Below, one piece after another: positions 36,701 through 49,461 of a DNA stretch of 64,000 bases (the stretch's first letter is position 1; every line of letters begins with the position of its first letter). The position numbers and the translations under genes were made by a program. The notes under the pieces were generated by a model. It was not told the DNA's origin, searched no databases, and saw only the letters and a list, made by a program, of their open reading frames with translations. The DNA is from Coriaria nepalensis (lineage: Eukaryota > Streptophyta > Magnoliopsida > Cucurbitales > Coriariaceae): positions 937,501 to 1,001,500 of the forward strand of contig CP114498.1 of the NCBI GenBank assembly GCA_027186245.1, written 5' to 3'.

Positions 36701-39700
36701 TGGCATTCTACAGAGCCAAATTTATTTATAAACTGAGAAATAATAGAGTATTGCAGAAATCAAATATGCAACAGAAACCTGTAAGTAAACAAGGGATGAA
36801 AAATGCATATATATCGTACTCGATGGTAGTTGGAGTAGCCACAAACAGCTGTCTTCGCTGCCAAACAGCCCCGGTAGCATGTGGAATTGCAACATCTCCT
36901 AAGTACCTATACTGAGGGCGCAGAGAAGATATAACGATGTAGTGCGGATATGCAAACGCACAATACTCTACAGTCTGGTCCCAGGCAGTCCATTCTGGCT
37001 GGGGAAGAAGACCCCCAACTGGCTCAAAAGTTTCCCAACTGCATGACACAACATTACTCAGAGTACAGCAAGCTAAAGAAGAGATAACAAGGTTTGGGGG
37101 GAAAATTAATATCATCTATCAGCTCATGCATAGATGTATTTCAGTGGGGTTTTAGAAGGCTGTCTGCAAGTGCGTCTAGAAAGCAAAGAAATTGGGCACT
37201 GCATATTCTCTGGTTGAATATAAATTTTAATTACTAACATTCACAACAAAAAGTCTTCCATCTCAAGCTCAATGATTTTAACCATGCAATGACTTAATTG
37301 CAACAGTCCATGTCGATGAAAATGCAGTCAGTCAAATAGAGCAGAACTCAACAGGCATACTGCATCCAATGAATCCAACTTCAGCCTTAACCCCACAAGT
37401 TAGTATGCATGTGTGGTTTTTGTGTGTGAGTGAGAGCAAGAAAGGAAAACACCACCACTAAATCATGTTCAAGCACATTGAAGGAATTAATCATAGCATA
37501 TAAAGATCAATAACCGCTCACCTGTACAGCTGAAAGTTCTGTGGTGCCACCTCAGCTGAAGATCTATTAGAAGAAAATCCATCATCAAAAGTAGAAAATG
37601 AAGAAAGACCACTACTGCCAAATCCTGATAAAGGCATTGTTGAAATGGCTGTTGCAGCAACAGGACTAATTCGCCTAGATGTGCGATAAGCAACACCAAG
37701 TAGTGCACCCCCATGCAAACCGATAACCTATAAGAAGTAACTTAAAGTAAGGATAAAAGTCAACAGAGAATATGATGGTATATAACTGAACAGAGAAAAT
37801 AAAGTAAAATAGAAAAGTACCGGTTCACTTCGGCTACCAACAGATGACATCAAAATGTTGGAAGTCCCATCATCCAGCAATATACGAACTTGAACACGGG
37901 CTGAGGAAGCAGCAGAAGCAGCTGCTGCTGCCGCTTGTGCTGCAGCTGCAGCAGCTTCTTTTGCCTTTCTTGATGATCCTCCCTTTGGAATTACAGGAAT
38001 TCTTGGAGCCAAAGCAGATTCCAGAATAGCAAATTTGTCACGACATGAATCCCAAGCTAGAAACCTTGCACTGCCGGAATCGACAATGGACCAATCACTA
38101 ACTTTGTAGACGGAGAAATATGGAATATCAGGCCACACAATTCCAACATACCTGCACTCAGATTATGCCGAAAGAATAAATAGGATGACAGGAACATCTG
38201 AATTAATTCTTCCAAAAGACAGGCTCAAACTTAGTTGAACTGTAATATAAATTAAAATAAAAAGGAAGTGGCAAATGAAACTCACTTTCCAGAACTGCTA
38301 ACAGAAAGGACCGAATATGAATCATGTGGAACTGGAGTACTAATGTGTTTTTTGATCTGCTTGATTTGTAATGGTTCAAATGAGTCTCCTTTCAACCTTC
38401 CTACTTCTGATAAGGAACCATTATTTCCAAGTGATGGATTTGCTGTCTGGGCCAACTGAAAGTTCAGTAGCTTCAGTTCTCTTTCAACAATATAGACAGC
38501 AGAATGCTCCCGACTCTCAGATGGTGTTGGCAGGGGAGCTACTGCTGGCAGAGATTTAGAATCAAATTCGCTGATGATAACACCAATATTGGTTCCAGTA
38601 GCAACAAGATGCGGTTGTAAGTGATGGGCAACCATGCAGTAAACCTGCAAAAGTATCACTTGGAACCTTTAATACTCACCTTTACTTAAGAGTAAGATCC
38701 TGAGTTCAACCCTGATCTAAGGAAAATCATGAAACTCTAGTTGACAGGTTCACACATCCCATGTGGGATGTTAGCCTTATTGGCCACAAGATGAAGCATA
38801 GAAGGGGAGAGTCTCAAGCATTATTATCTTCTCATTCATCATAACCAATTGATAAGGCTTTTCCCATAGTCTAAGAGGGTGTCGGCTGAGATCACAATTC
38901 TAAACACACTAAAAATCATTTTAGAAGAGACAAGAAACATACCCTAACTTTCTTGTTTGGAGCAATTGCTTGCGGGGGGATTAGGGAGGAAAGTTCACAT
39001 AACGGCCTTGTCAGAGCTGAGTAAGTGGGGTGTTCAATAGCCCTGCAAGAAGCTAATGTTTTAATTTCATGTGCCTTGAGAATAGCAAACATACAATCTT
39101 ATCAACCAAACAGACCCTACTATTTCTATAAAGCATTATCCCCAAGCTTGTTATACACAACAGCATACAGTAAAGAATATGATATATCAAATGATAAAAG
39201 AAAACTTTGGCGAAACAAATTTATACCATATATGAGAATCTTTGACACATGTTAGAATATCAAGATTTGGAGCTCGAGGATGGCACCAAGATGCCACACT
39301 ATGGCAAGCTAATCTTGGAACTGGTTTAATACGCCGCAATTCCTGAGAAGTTGGAGCAGAACACAAAGTATAATAAAAGCTTTAAAGTGGGAAAGATGTA
39401 GAAACACCATTCAAAACTCCCAATATGTGAAGTTATTGGCATGCTCAGAACTTTATAAAGTAGTATACCTTAAAGGAGATTGTATCCCATATAGCTAGTG
39501 TCTTATCTGCACCGATTGTAATAAGTTGTGGAGCACCTCCAACCACTCTGGAAAGCTCAACACCAACCACCCCACCATCATGTGCCTAGAAATACTCAAA
39601 CAACAATGATCTTTGTTAATAAATCAGGTTTTATTGAATAGAAATTCATACTATTATCTATAAATACCAGTTAAAAAGTGCAAATCAAAGATATTATAAT

Positions 39701-41688
39701 ATATGGATAGTCAGAGCCTATCCTTTGTATCACACATAAGTTCTTCGAACGCACCAAATGAATTGTGAATCCATGAACAAACTAAACAAAATTATCAAAC
39801 CAGTAGCTAAGGAAAGGAAAAGGGAAAAGAAAAAAATAAATACGAAGAGCTATAATGAGGGGATAAGAAGGTAGATACTTTCAAGCTTAGTTTCGGTACA
39901 AGTTCTCGAGAATCTTGACTGTGGTCTGCGCTCCAAAGTACAAGCAAACCATCGCTAGAGCCAGAAACCAGAAGTGCCTGACAACCAATTTCGATAAACA
40001 AACAGAAAATACTTAAAATTAAATTAATTAAAGTACATCATCAAGTAAATGATGTCCTTTTAAAGATCTACCTCACTAGAAGAAGCCATAAATGTCATCA
40101 AGCAAGAAATGGATCCCTTATGACCTCCAGTATATCTTCGTACAAGCTGCAGAGAGAAAGAGTTCTTACCCAATAAAATTAAACACGTGGCATTTAAACT
40201 TCACAAACTCTGACAACTTGAGAACCACAAACCTTCCATGTTAACATTGAAAGCACTCTAATGACACCGTCTGATCCACCAAAAGCAACAAGAGGACCAT
40301 CTCCAGCTGCGGATCTAGAAAGAAATTCCATACTGCAATGTGGATATTTTAAAAGTACATAAATAAAATAAAACGAACAATCTTTGCAATATGATCGTAT
40401 GAATGTAGGCAACGTAAAGGGGTCAAGAAATTCACATATAATAACAACTTGCCAGAGAAGTGACTTGTTGTCAAGTTCCTGCTTGGGTACATCACGGCCA
40501 CGCATTGTCACCAGATCCAGAAATATGGCCTTATTCTCACAACAGATAACAAGAAAATGCCTTCCTTTTGTTGAAGTAGCAGAAGAATTAAAAGCAGATG
40601 TGACATGAGTAACAGCTGATGGAGCCTCAGAAGCTGCAGCACGGTTATGCCAAAGTTGCCAAAAGCGTACATCATCATCATAAAAGCTCACCTGCTTGAC
40701 ACTTCAAGTAAATATGTGCCCCATAGCAGGTTTTAGTTTCTCCAGATAGAATGACAGAAGCTAGAATATAATAAATAAGAGTAACTAGCACTCATTACCT
40801 CCCTCCTCGTATGGCTTCAGTAGGTTTCCCTCTAGATTCTAATAACCAAGGATACAAGCCATGAATTAGAAGTATATCAGAAGATTGTCTAATTACAACA
40901 ACAGCAGACATTCATTTCGTAAGTTATCACCCAAAGTATGTCACAAAACAAGCAATATCACAAATAGTAGCAGAACAAGCAGTTATCAGTTTATATCATA
41001 CCAAGCTGAAAAAGAGATAACTAAAAATTCCAGCAAACACCAGAGAAAATAATGGGGAAAATGAAAACTTTACAGTCACATTCCTCAATATGGTAACTAG
41101 TAAATGATGAAGTTTCTGACGAAGAATTGGAAAACAACCACCAGCATAACTGCTACTTTCGTCAAGCATAAGAAGACTCATTCCTAAGAAGTGTTTACAA
41201 CTAGGAAAAAAAAATCGAGAAATTGTATCTATATGAAGCAAATAGAATTGAAAAATATCAAGCAAACGTATCTAATTGAAGTATATAGAAGTGTTTCAGA
41301 TTATTCTAAGCTACGACAGGTTCATCCATACACATTCTCAGTTTCCAATTGAATTCTGCAGTTTCCAACAAGACTTTCACAAAATCAATCGAATCATGCC
41401 GAGTTCAAAACAATCTAAGAGCCCTAGAGCTATTAAAAAAAAAAATTCGACGAAATGGGAGGAGATAGAACCTGTATCACCCTCGGCGAGTTTCTCCAAC
41501 TTGGCCCCGACGAGACGCCGCTCGTCAACACCACCGGCTTTTAGCTCATAAATAACCTGTCTATGCTCCCAATTCCACACGGAAACATGATCCGAAGCAT
41601 CAGCCGTAACAAGCCATGGATGCGTTGGATGCAGCTGTATCTTCACGATCTTCTCGTTGGTCGGCCGGAATGCTCTCAACCTCAGCAT
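33785..41688 (-). CDS. TWD40-2: TPLATE complex subunit TWD40-2
   Basis: Twenty exons encode 1333 aa: 41688-41472, 40838-40799, 40701-40453, 40332-40233, 40146-40072, 39977-39879, 39585-39469, 39342-39227, 39042-38943, 38644-38286, 38151-37821, 37727-37522, 37038-36820, 36505-36319, 36171-35921, 35784-35692, 35609-35508, 35265-34908, 34660-34523, 34429-33785. The N-terminal WD40 repeats (HPTHPWLVTADASDHVSVWN, GSSDGLLVLWSADHSQDS, LITIGADKTLAIWDT) lead into a solenoid; the C-terminus is a disordered Gln/Ser/Pro-rich tail with an eight-Gln run. Mid-protein there is an Ala-rich helix (AKEAAAAAAQAAAAAASAAS). TWD40-2 is a core subunit of the plant TSET/TPLATE adaptor complex in clathrin-mediated endocytosis. 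Intron 3 is GC-AG (TG|GCAAGT at 40452); the frame requires it. All phases sum correctly. The opening residues match Arabidopsis At5g24710 nearly word for word. Confidence 0.95.
38660..38930. repeat. Possible transposon remnant inside TWD40-2 intron 9
   Basis: Intron 9 (38645-38942) holds atypical, less AT-rich sequence. It includes GATCCTGAGTTCAACCCTGATC near 38697-38718 and a short inverted repeat CATCCCA/TGGGATG at 38755-38770, unlike neighbouring introns. It resembles SINE- or LTR-derived fragments in style. No target-site duplication or family could be identified. Confidence 0.25.
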
Positions 41689-42102
41689 TTCTCCCCCTTT
41701 CTCCGATCACCTGGATCTAATTATTCTGATCGGGAAAGATCTGAAAAGAGGAACATGAGCTGCTGATCTGTTTCCCAGTTTTATGTTCCTGCCTGCTCTA
41801 TGTTATTATTCCTCCTCTTCCTGTTCAACTCGATCGGGGTTGCCTTTTGTTTTCTACGACATGACGCTCAGCAATACTTTCTTATCGAAGTGTCGTTCGC
41901 ACATTAAGTTTACCAGAAAAGAACTAATTTTAGATCTAAAATGTTAATCGTCCATACGACGTGTCGGCAAGTAGGCAGAAAGGCCGGCAAGGAGGTAAGG
42001 TACCAGAAACTACTTAATTTAAGAGCGGTTTAATAATTTCTCTCTCCTCTCTTCTTCTACTTCCGAAAATCCCCCTTTTCACTCGCTTTCTCGCTGTTAG
42101 CA
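41689..42102. promoter_or_regulatory. Divergent promoter of TWD40-2 and the EF-hand gene
   Basis: 414 bp between two divergent start codons. It must hold both promoters and leaders. No TATA box is obvious on either side, in keeping with broadly expressed genes. A pyrimidine-rich stretch (TCTCTCTCCTCTCTTCTTC, about 42039-42057) precedes the EF-hand gene start. Confidence 0.6.
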
Positions 42103-44101
42103 ATGTCCTCTTACTATGGCAACTCGAGTTCCTACGCGCCATCTGCGCCATCGCTACCGGATTCATACGGCCAACAAAAGCCGCCAGCCACCGCTGTACC
42201 GTATTATCCAGGTCAGAATCAACCGCCGCCGCAGCACCAGCAGCAGCCGCCGTATGGAAGTTTTCCCGGCCAGGTTCCCTCCTACTCGGCTCCTGCTTTT
42301 CCACCGGGAACCCATCCGGATGTGATTCGGAGCTTTCAGATGGTGGATAGAGACGGGAGTGGAATGATCGATGAGTTTGAATTGCAGCAAGCTCTTTCTT
42401 CTGGATACCAGAAATTCAGCATCAGAACGGTTCGATTTATCATGTTCTTGTTCAAAAGCCCTAGAGATCCTCTGAAAATGGGTGAATAGCTGATATAGTA
42501 GTCTCTTCTCCCCGGCTTTTTTGTTACTTGAATTTCTTTCGTATACTGTTAAATTCCATCTTATCAAATCTGGAGGCTATAATTGTTTGTATAATAGCTT
42601 AATTTGTGGTAAATTGTTACTTTCTTTTCCATTTTATTAGCAACCAAACACTGTTTTCATATTTCTAGCTTTCTCGCTTTTTCAGTGAAATGCTAAACGT
42701 GCTTGCCCGTTAGATTGAACTAGAAAATTCATTTGATTATCAAGTTGAACAAGTTGAATATTCCTGCCTGAATTCTATGCAACTAAAATTCTATGTGAAG
42801 ATTAAAACTTGAGCTCGCGTTCTTCAAGAAACTAGTTAGTTAATAATCTAATTTGCTCATGGTTTGACCTGTACAACTTCTTTTTTTTTCCCGTCAGCTC
42901 AATTATCTTTCTCCCCTTTGTGTTTAATTTAATATTTAAATCTTATCACACTATAATTTTGGGTGCTCTCCACTTCAATTTGTCGGCTGAATATGCTATG
43001 CTGTCTGCAACTTACAGGTCCTCACGAGTTTGCTGCACTATGGGCCTGTCTTGGCCAATGGCGTGTAAGTAAATCTGCTCTGTTCCTAAGTTTTCCCACC
43101 TAACATTTCTGTTTGGTTACTTGGAAATTATAAGGGAAAATAATCGTATGCAAACAGAATTTCTGGGTTTTGGCCACAAAAAAAAACAGAATTTCTGGGC
43201 AGTAAACTACTACTTCTTGAAGATATTACCGGATTAGATAACACCCTTTAATTTCATGTGCTTTATAACACTGATTAGTATTGTTGTCTGGGACTCGAGG
43301 AAAGAGGATTGGCTTAAAAATTAAAATCAGGCATAAAAGTGAAATATACTCGCGTATAGAAAAACAAACTAATTTATGTGCTATCTTTTTCTGCTTTATG
43401 CTTTTCAACTTGCTGATAAACTGGCATTTTGCATATTCAAACTAGAGTTTCTAACCCTGAAATAAACTCTCTGTGACATGTAGATACTATTCAGTGTTTT
43501 CATAACTGAAATGACGAAATTAGAATGACTCTCTTGATTATTGCAAGGATAACTAAAATGGAAATTCCACTTGCAGAGCATTTTCGAGAGATATGATAAA
43601 GATAGGAGTGGGAAGATTGATGTAATGGAACTAAGAGATGCTCTCTATGGACTTGGCTATGCAGTTCCCGCTTCAGTTCTTCAACTTTTGATCTCCTTGT
43701 ACGGTGATGGAAGCGGTAGAGCTGTTGATTTCAGTTTCGACACTTTTGTTGAGTAAGTGCTCCGTCTAGCATTTGCTAGCTTCTTTCATTCTTTGATGTA
43801 GAAAAAATGTAAGTAATGTCTCTAATATCAAATGTGTTTTTTTGTTGGATTTACAGATGTGGAATGCTTGTAAGGGTGAGAGACTGAAACTTGAAAGATA
43901 ACTCAGTGCAGTTTATCTTCATTTTATATTTTTCTTTTTTTCCTGTGTTTTATACCATATGTTTATCCTCTGTGGCATCTCTATCTTCAGGGTTTGACTG
44001 AAAAGTTCAAGGAGAAGGATACTCGCTACACTGGTTCGGCAACATGGACTTATGAAGATTTCATGTCATTGATCCTTCCTTTTGTCGTGTCGTATAATTG
44101 A
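42103..44101 (+). CDS. EF-hand calcium-binding protein, CML48/49/50 (penta-EF-hand-like)
   Basis: Five exons (42103-42481, 43018-43064, 43577-43752, 43857-43875, 43991-44101) encode 243 aa. Residues 1-70 are Pro/Gln/Tyr/Ser-rich, as in ALG-2/PEF proteins. EF-hand 1 at 82-93 (DRDGSGMIDEFE) and EF-hand 2 at 149-160 (DKDRSGKIDVME) are canonical with Asp/Ser/Glu ligands. Later hands (GDGSGRAVDFSFDTF and the C-terminal region) are degenerate. The layout matches plant CML48-50, calcium sensors related to animal ALG-2/sorcin that bind membranes or partners through the flexible N-terminus. Exon 4 is only 19 bp. Divergent from TWD40-2. Confidence 0.92.
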
Positions 44102-46524
44102 AATGTATGAGTTGTGGTGTAATGCAGGTAATTGTGGGAGGCCTTGTACCAGAATACGCATATATGTCTCTTTTTTTTTTTTTTTATCCTTTTTCATAAA
44201 GTTCTTGAAAAACAGAGTTTGTGATTGCTGTGTAATTATTCCAAGTTCATTTCCTGTTGTTTCAAACCATGTATTTGTACTTCGCTTTTGTAGAGAATTG
44301 TCAATTGCCATCAAATTTCGTAAAATTGAACTTGTACCATTGAATTATTTGAGCTTAGCATTTCTATAATTCCATGGAGTTGCGAGACATTACTAATGAC
44401 AGGATATCAGGATGAAAATGCAAAGAAGAGAAATGTGTAGTAATAAATTGAGTATCAATCAAAAAGCCAAGCCCTATGAAACAAACCATCACGCAGAGTA
44501 CTTAGAATCCTACATTATTCATACATACGACCATGTCCAACGAATTAGTATTCCTCCCCCCTCCCCCTCAACTTTATTTCAATCGGGTAAACACATGAAT
44601 TAAGACTTCTCAATCTGTTTGTTAAGTTATGGCTTCTTCCCATCTTCAAGAACAATATCAAGCATCTGGGTATTTGATGTCAAGAGAGAATAGTGGGCCC
44701 CGCCCCCCCAACAAAGTTTGACTCTCTTCCCTACCAGATCCCAGATACATGAACAAGATCCAAAAAAACAGGGCTTCTCTTCCTAAGAGTTTTGTACAGC
44801 GCCATAGTCTGATTTGTTCCTGTCTCCCTACACATGAGCAAATAATAAAATATTAATCACATGATTCGAAAACAAATCATAATCTTTTGGATCTTGAGAA
44901 AAAAAAGTGTTGATAAATGAAATGGGACATGAGATCTGAATTTTTTATCTTCTTCAACTGCCATGTTTTTGTCATAAATGTTCCCTCTAGTTTTCATTTT
45001 CACTTCACATCTGGGAAAAAATGAAGAGTATGGAAGTGAGGTAACAGTGAGGTGGAATTGTCTACGTGTCAATCTTTTCCTTAACACCCCTTTCTAGTAT
45101 GATGATGTGATGAGAATCTTAATGCTGTGGGGGGGGGGGGGGGGGGGGGGGTTGTGATATGGCCCACAAGGTTTAGAAAGCTACGCGATACTTTTCAACC
45201 TTTTCCACCCCCCATCCCAACTTGCCAATCCTATGATGTCAGAAGGTGTAGATTTCTTTTGTCTTGCTTTTACATTATGTGATCAACTTGAAAAGAAAGA
45301 TTAAAAACAATTATTAAATCATGTTCATCTGAAGAAGGAAAGGAAGTATCATGGTGAGGTAAGAAAGTCTCAGCATATGATTAGACAAAATTGTTGTTTT
45401 ACTTCTAAGTATTCCCCACAAGACAGAGCAGGTGATTCTAGTAGCAAATAGGAAAGGGGGTTGGATTAGTAAGCTGTCAATGACACGTAACATAAAGATC
45501 AACATCTACAAACCACACCGTGAATGAAATTGACATTTTGGGGGTTGGTGTTTCCACCTAAGGCTGATGCTGAAATCTTTTCCTAAGGAATAAACAGACA
45601 AAATTTGTTGACACTTTGCTCATCAGCACCATCTTTGAGATGAGAGTTTTTTTTTTTATTTAATATTTATAAATGGTCCAAGTGGAGCAGTCAATCTATA
45701 GTCCTAACTCATAATCAAAACCACTTCAAAAATACACTAAACTTGAAGAGATTTCAAGTTTGGTGACTGAGAAAAACAATAAGATAATGGTTAGCTGAGG
45801 ACTCTATTCTGATCGCTTCTCATACTTGACAGACAGAAGCCAAATTGGACTTTTGTCAGCCTGAAGACATAGAAGAATATTACTACAAAAATATTAAAAA
45901 ACGCTCTCACGTGTGCTTAATTTGAAAGTGGGAGATGATAAGGTTGTTATATAGACCATGGAGAGATCCATTACCACAGCCAACTATTTTAATAAACAGG
46001 CAAGTTAAAAAGAAAACTGAGATTGTATAAGAAGCCTGGAATTTTGTAGAAGAACACGGTATCTTTCTTAATGGTCTTTTTCTTGTGTTTTTTCCCGTCC
46101 ACTTGGTTCATGTATGAAGTTGACAACAAATGACAATTCAGTTCTATGTAGGAGAGAAAGATACCCTCTTTTGAGACTTTTTGTTTTCTTTATACAGGGT
46201 TGATTCCACATTTTGCCCCCATTATGATATTTTTGCGTATTGCTGTATGATTTCCTTATCTTATCAGTAGTTTTTTAACAGTTTGAAAAGATAAGAAATG
46301 AGTCTACGAAAAAGTTAGAAATGGAGTTTTCTTCTTTGTTATGTATTAAGTATTGACCAAGTAAAAAATGTCAGGATTGTAAGAAAAGTAATTACCAGTG
46401 AAATCTTAGAAAAATGATGAATAGAGATGACTTACCTATAAGAAATCCCTCTTTAAGAATTCCAATTTTCTTCCTCCATAGTTCTACTTCTACCTCCTTC
46501 AGTTAGCAAAATATTCAGAAGCTC
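44102..46524. other. Intergenic region with a 23-nt G run
   Basis: EF-hand gene 3' UTR to about 44360, then about 2.1 kb in which no gene could be supported on either strand. Notable only for the 23-nt G run at 45129-45151. Open frames at 44412-44603, 44857-45087 and 45314-45505 have no recognisable domains. 46200-46524 is the 3' flank of the GH17 gene. Confidence 0.5.
45129..45151 (+). repeat. Poly-G tract (23 G)
   Basis: Uninterrupted run of 23 guanines in AT-rich DNA, able in principle to form intramolecular G-quadruplexes. Length may be unreliable, because homopolymers this long are hard to sequence. Confidence 0.9.
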
Positions 46525-48245
46525 TTAGACCCATATCGAGCATGCCATCACAGTGAAAATTAGTAAACCGAGAACTGACCAGACCTGCAACAAACAGATA
46601 AATCATAAAACATACAGAAACAAATTAGATTCATACTAAATCTTTATTTTTTTCAGGCCCAAAATGGAGTTTGAAAAGAAAAAAAGGAAAATTTTTTAAG
46701 CACTTACATTTGATTTGGAAGAAGCAGAGTACATTTCAGGGAGATAGCCCTGCACTCCAATATTATAAACAGGAGTACCATCAGGATAATAAAGGCCATA
46801 ATTCCTCTCGGAAGCAGGGCCCGGTTTCAAATTCTCATTAAACAGAGCAAAAACAAAGATATCAATCGGAACTGATGGATTTCCAGGAGTGCCTTCTCTC
46901 TCCCGTATCCTCCTCAATAAATTGCCATTATACAATCCAGCATTCACCACACTAGCTCCAGGCTCATCGGGGTCTCCTTTAGATGGCCACCCTGTTTCAG
47001 AAATCCTCACCTGAATATCAGTATGGCCCATTGCCTTAATTGCCGAGTAAACAGCATCAATCTGAGCATACAACATGTTGTCGTAATGCAAGTTGGTGTT
47101 TGGATCAGTCATGCCTTGATTTGGCTGAAACAGAACATATTCTAATGAAACTTCATTTGGGTTGTCTTTGTATGCAAAGTAGGGATATGCATTTATGAGA
47201 AAAGGTGAGTTGACTTGTGCATGGAAGTCTAAAAGGGGTTGCATGTATTGAGCAAGATCTTCTCTAAAACTTCCGGATGAAGGTGGGTATGAATTTGCTA
47301 GAATTGTTAAGGAATGAGCTGTTGTTACTATGACTTGATTTTGAAGACCTAAAGTGACTAGGGCCTTGTAAACAGATTGCATTGCTGGAAGGAGGCTGGA
47401 TTTAAGCTGTGCGTCATCGCTGTTGAAAACTTCATTGCCTACTAAAATGGAGGTGATCTGAGTTTGTGGGAGGTAGGTTTGGACTTTTTGTTGGATCCAT
47501 GATTGGGCCTTAAGTGGGTCTGACATGTTCTCAAGAAGCTCATTTCCTAGTCCTATGATGAAATTCACATTGGAATTTGAGAAAGCAGAGAGAACGTTTG
47601 GATCTGCATCGTAGAGTTTTACTCGGCTTATGTTTAGAGTTCGGAGGAGGACCGAAACACGAGAAGGGGAGGGTAGGTTGTTCGCGATTTGTCCATAGTT
47701 AATTCCAATTCCCATGCCATGGATTGGAAGTGCAGAACCTGAGGAAGAAGAAGGAAAGAAGGAAAAACAGAGTTAATGACAGATCAGAACTGTTTAGCAC
47801 TTGTAAAATACTAAGAGTAATCCAGAGAGAAAAACAAAATAGAGCTTATCGTGAACTTCAATCCCAACATGAGAAGTGAAAGTGGATCGATTATCAGGAA
47901 GTAAAGACTAGGGGGGGTGGATTGTCAGTGATACATTAAAACAAACACATGGTGAACTGTTTGATTGATGAAAAAGAAAAGAAAGAAAAAGTATACAGAT
48001 TTTCTGAAACAGTTTCTTGGCAACGAAACAAGATTTACAGAAACAAACTGTTTGATAGCTGAGAGAACATAAGAAAGAAGGGGGGCGGACAAATGAGAAA
48101 ACAGAGTAATGAATAACATGATGGTTTTTATTCAATATCCTGCAGATTCTGAGGAACCAAACAACAGTTACAGAAACAAACCTGAAAGAGTGAAGAAGGG
48201 TATAATGAGAACTCGTAAGAGGAAGGAGGAGCTTGCCATGTCCAT
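46525..48245 (-). CDS. GPI-anchored glucan endo-1,3-beta-glucosidase (GH17)
   Basis: Three exons, 48245-48182, 47738-46708 and 46584-46525, encode 384 aa. Signal peptide about 1-25; the GH17 barrel begins GIGINYGQIANNLPSP. Catalytic acid Glu124 in VGNEVF and nucleophile Glu269 in RISETGWPSKGDP are both present. It ends near GLYYPDGTPVYNI, with no X8/CBM43 domain. The last exon adds a hydrophobic tail (VWSVLGLLIFTVMACSIWV) after a small-residue region (SASSKSN), a GPI-anchor signal, so the enzyme should sit at the outer plasma membrane or plasmodesmata and act on callose. If the last intron is retained, the frame stops after V-S-A and the tail is lost. Two in-frame ATGs (48245, 48239) are possible. 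Closest in style to plant glucanases 11/14. Confidence 0.93.
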
Positions 48246-49430
48246 GAATTCTAAGGTCGGTCAAGAAAGATGAGGCAAGAACACCTTCCTCTCCTCTTTA
48301 CCACCTCGGCAAAGTGCAACGACGTATGGTTATCTTTGCAAACCCGAAAAGTGTTCTTCATTTTCTTGTAGGCGTACGTAATAAAAATATTCCATTTTCT
48401 ACTTACTTTATTATTTTTATTATTACATTCACATCAACTCCTTTATAATATTATATAAATTAACTTAATTTTAATTAATAAAAATAATAATTTTTTATTT
48501 AATTTCTTAAATTAATTAAATTGTATTTATTTATTATTTTAATAAAAGAATTAACGATAGATAAAATACTACTTAAATAAATTAAATTTTACTTATATAA
48601 TAATTATTTTTTTCATTATTTTTTATTTTTTTAATAAATTAATTAATGAGAGAGTTAAAATATTATTAAAATATAAATAATTTTATTAAAATTATTTTAA
48701 CAAAATTAAATATAAATAATAAAAATATTTTTTTTAATAAAACCATATACGGCACCCAAATGACCCAAGATATAGATTAGAGCATCTCTTTATTTATTTA
48801 TTTATTTATTTTATTATTATTATTATTATTATTTAAAATGATTGATGGGTACTGGCCGAAAGAATCTTGTTTGGTTTCTAAGAAAAAAAAAAAGAAAATA
48901 GAGGAAGAGAGAAAAATAGAAAGAAAAATGAAATATAGATTTCCAGTTGTTGGGCTGAACCATATCATGGTTCAGTGTTCTCGAAGCAATGCTCAGATAT
49001 AGATTTCCAGCTCCGAAAATGAAATCAAATAAATAAATTATTAAATTAATTTATTTTATCCACATCAACTTCACTAATCATGCTCCACCGAGGAACAGGA
49101 GAGGACCGAGGACACTGTCGGATCATGAGTCTGATCTGATCAGATCCCACGTGTTCATTCAGTCAGACAGGGTCAGCGTGCCACGTGGATATCATAAATC
49201 CACTATTTTTTTTATTTTTTATTTTTTATTTTTTGAGCAGCCATTACTGTGAAATGATACGTTTTTGACTGAATGAATGTATTGAATTTGATTTTTTTTT
49301 CAAGTGCATCGACCTGGACTTATATATCTTTTAGATAAGAAAAAAGATGAAGTTCATTTAGAGCACTTGATCAAATCTTAATTGTAATCATATTCTAAGA
49401 TGCTTATTAGCTTCAAGAACAAGCAAGTGA

Positions 49431-49461
<31 letters not shown>

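Noticed and set aside
40384..40608. Plus-strand frame opposite TWD40-2 exon 3
   Set aside because: Antisense shadow of a well-supported exon.
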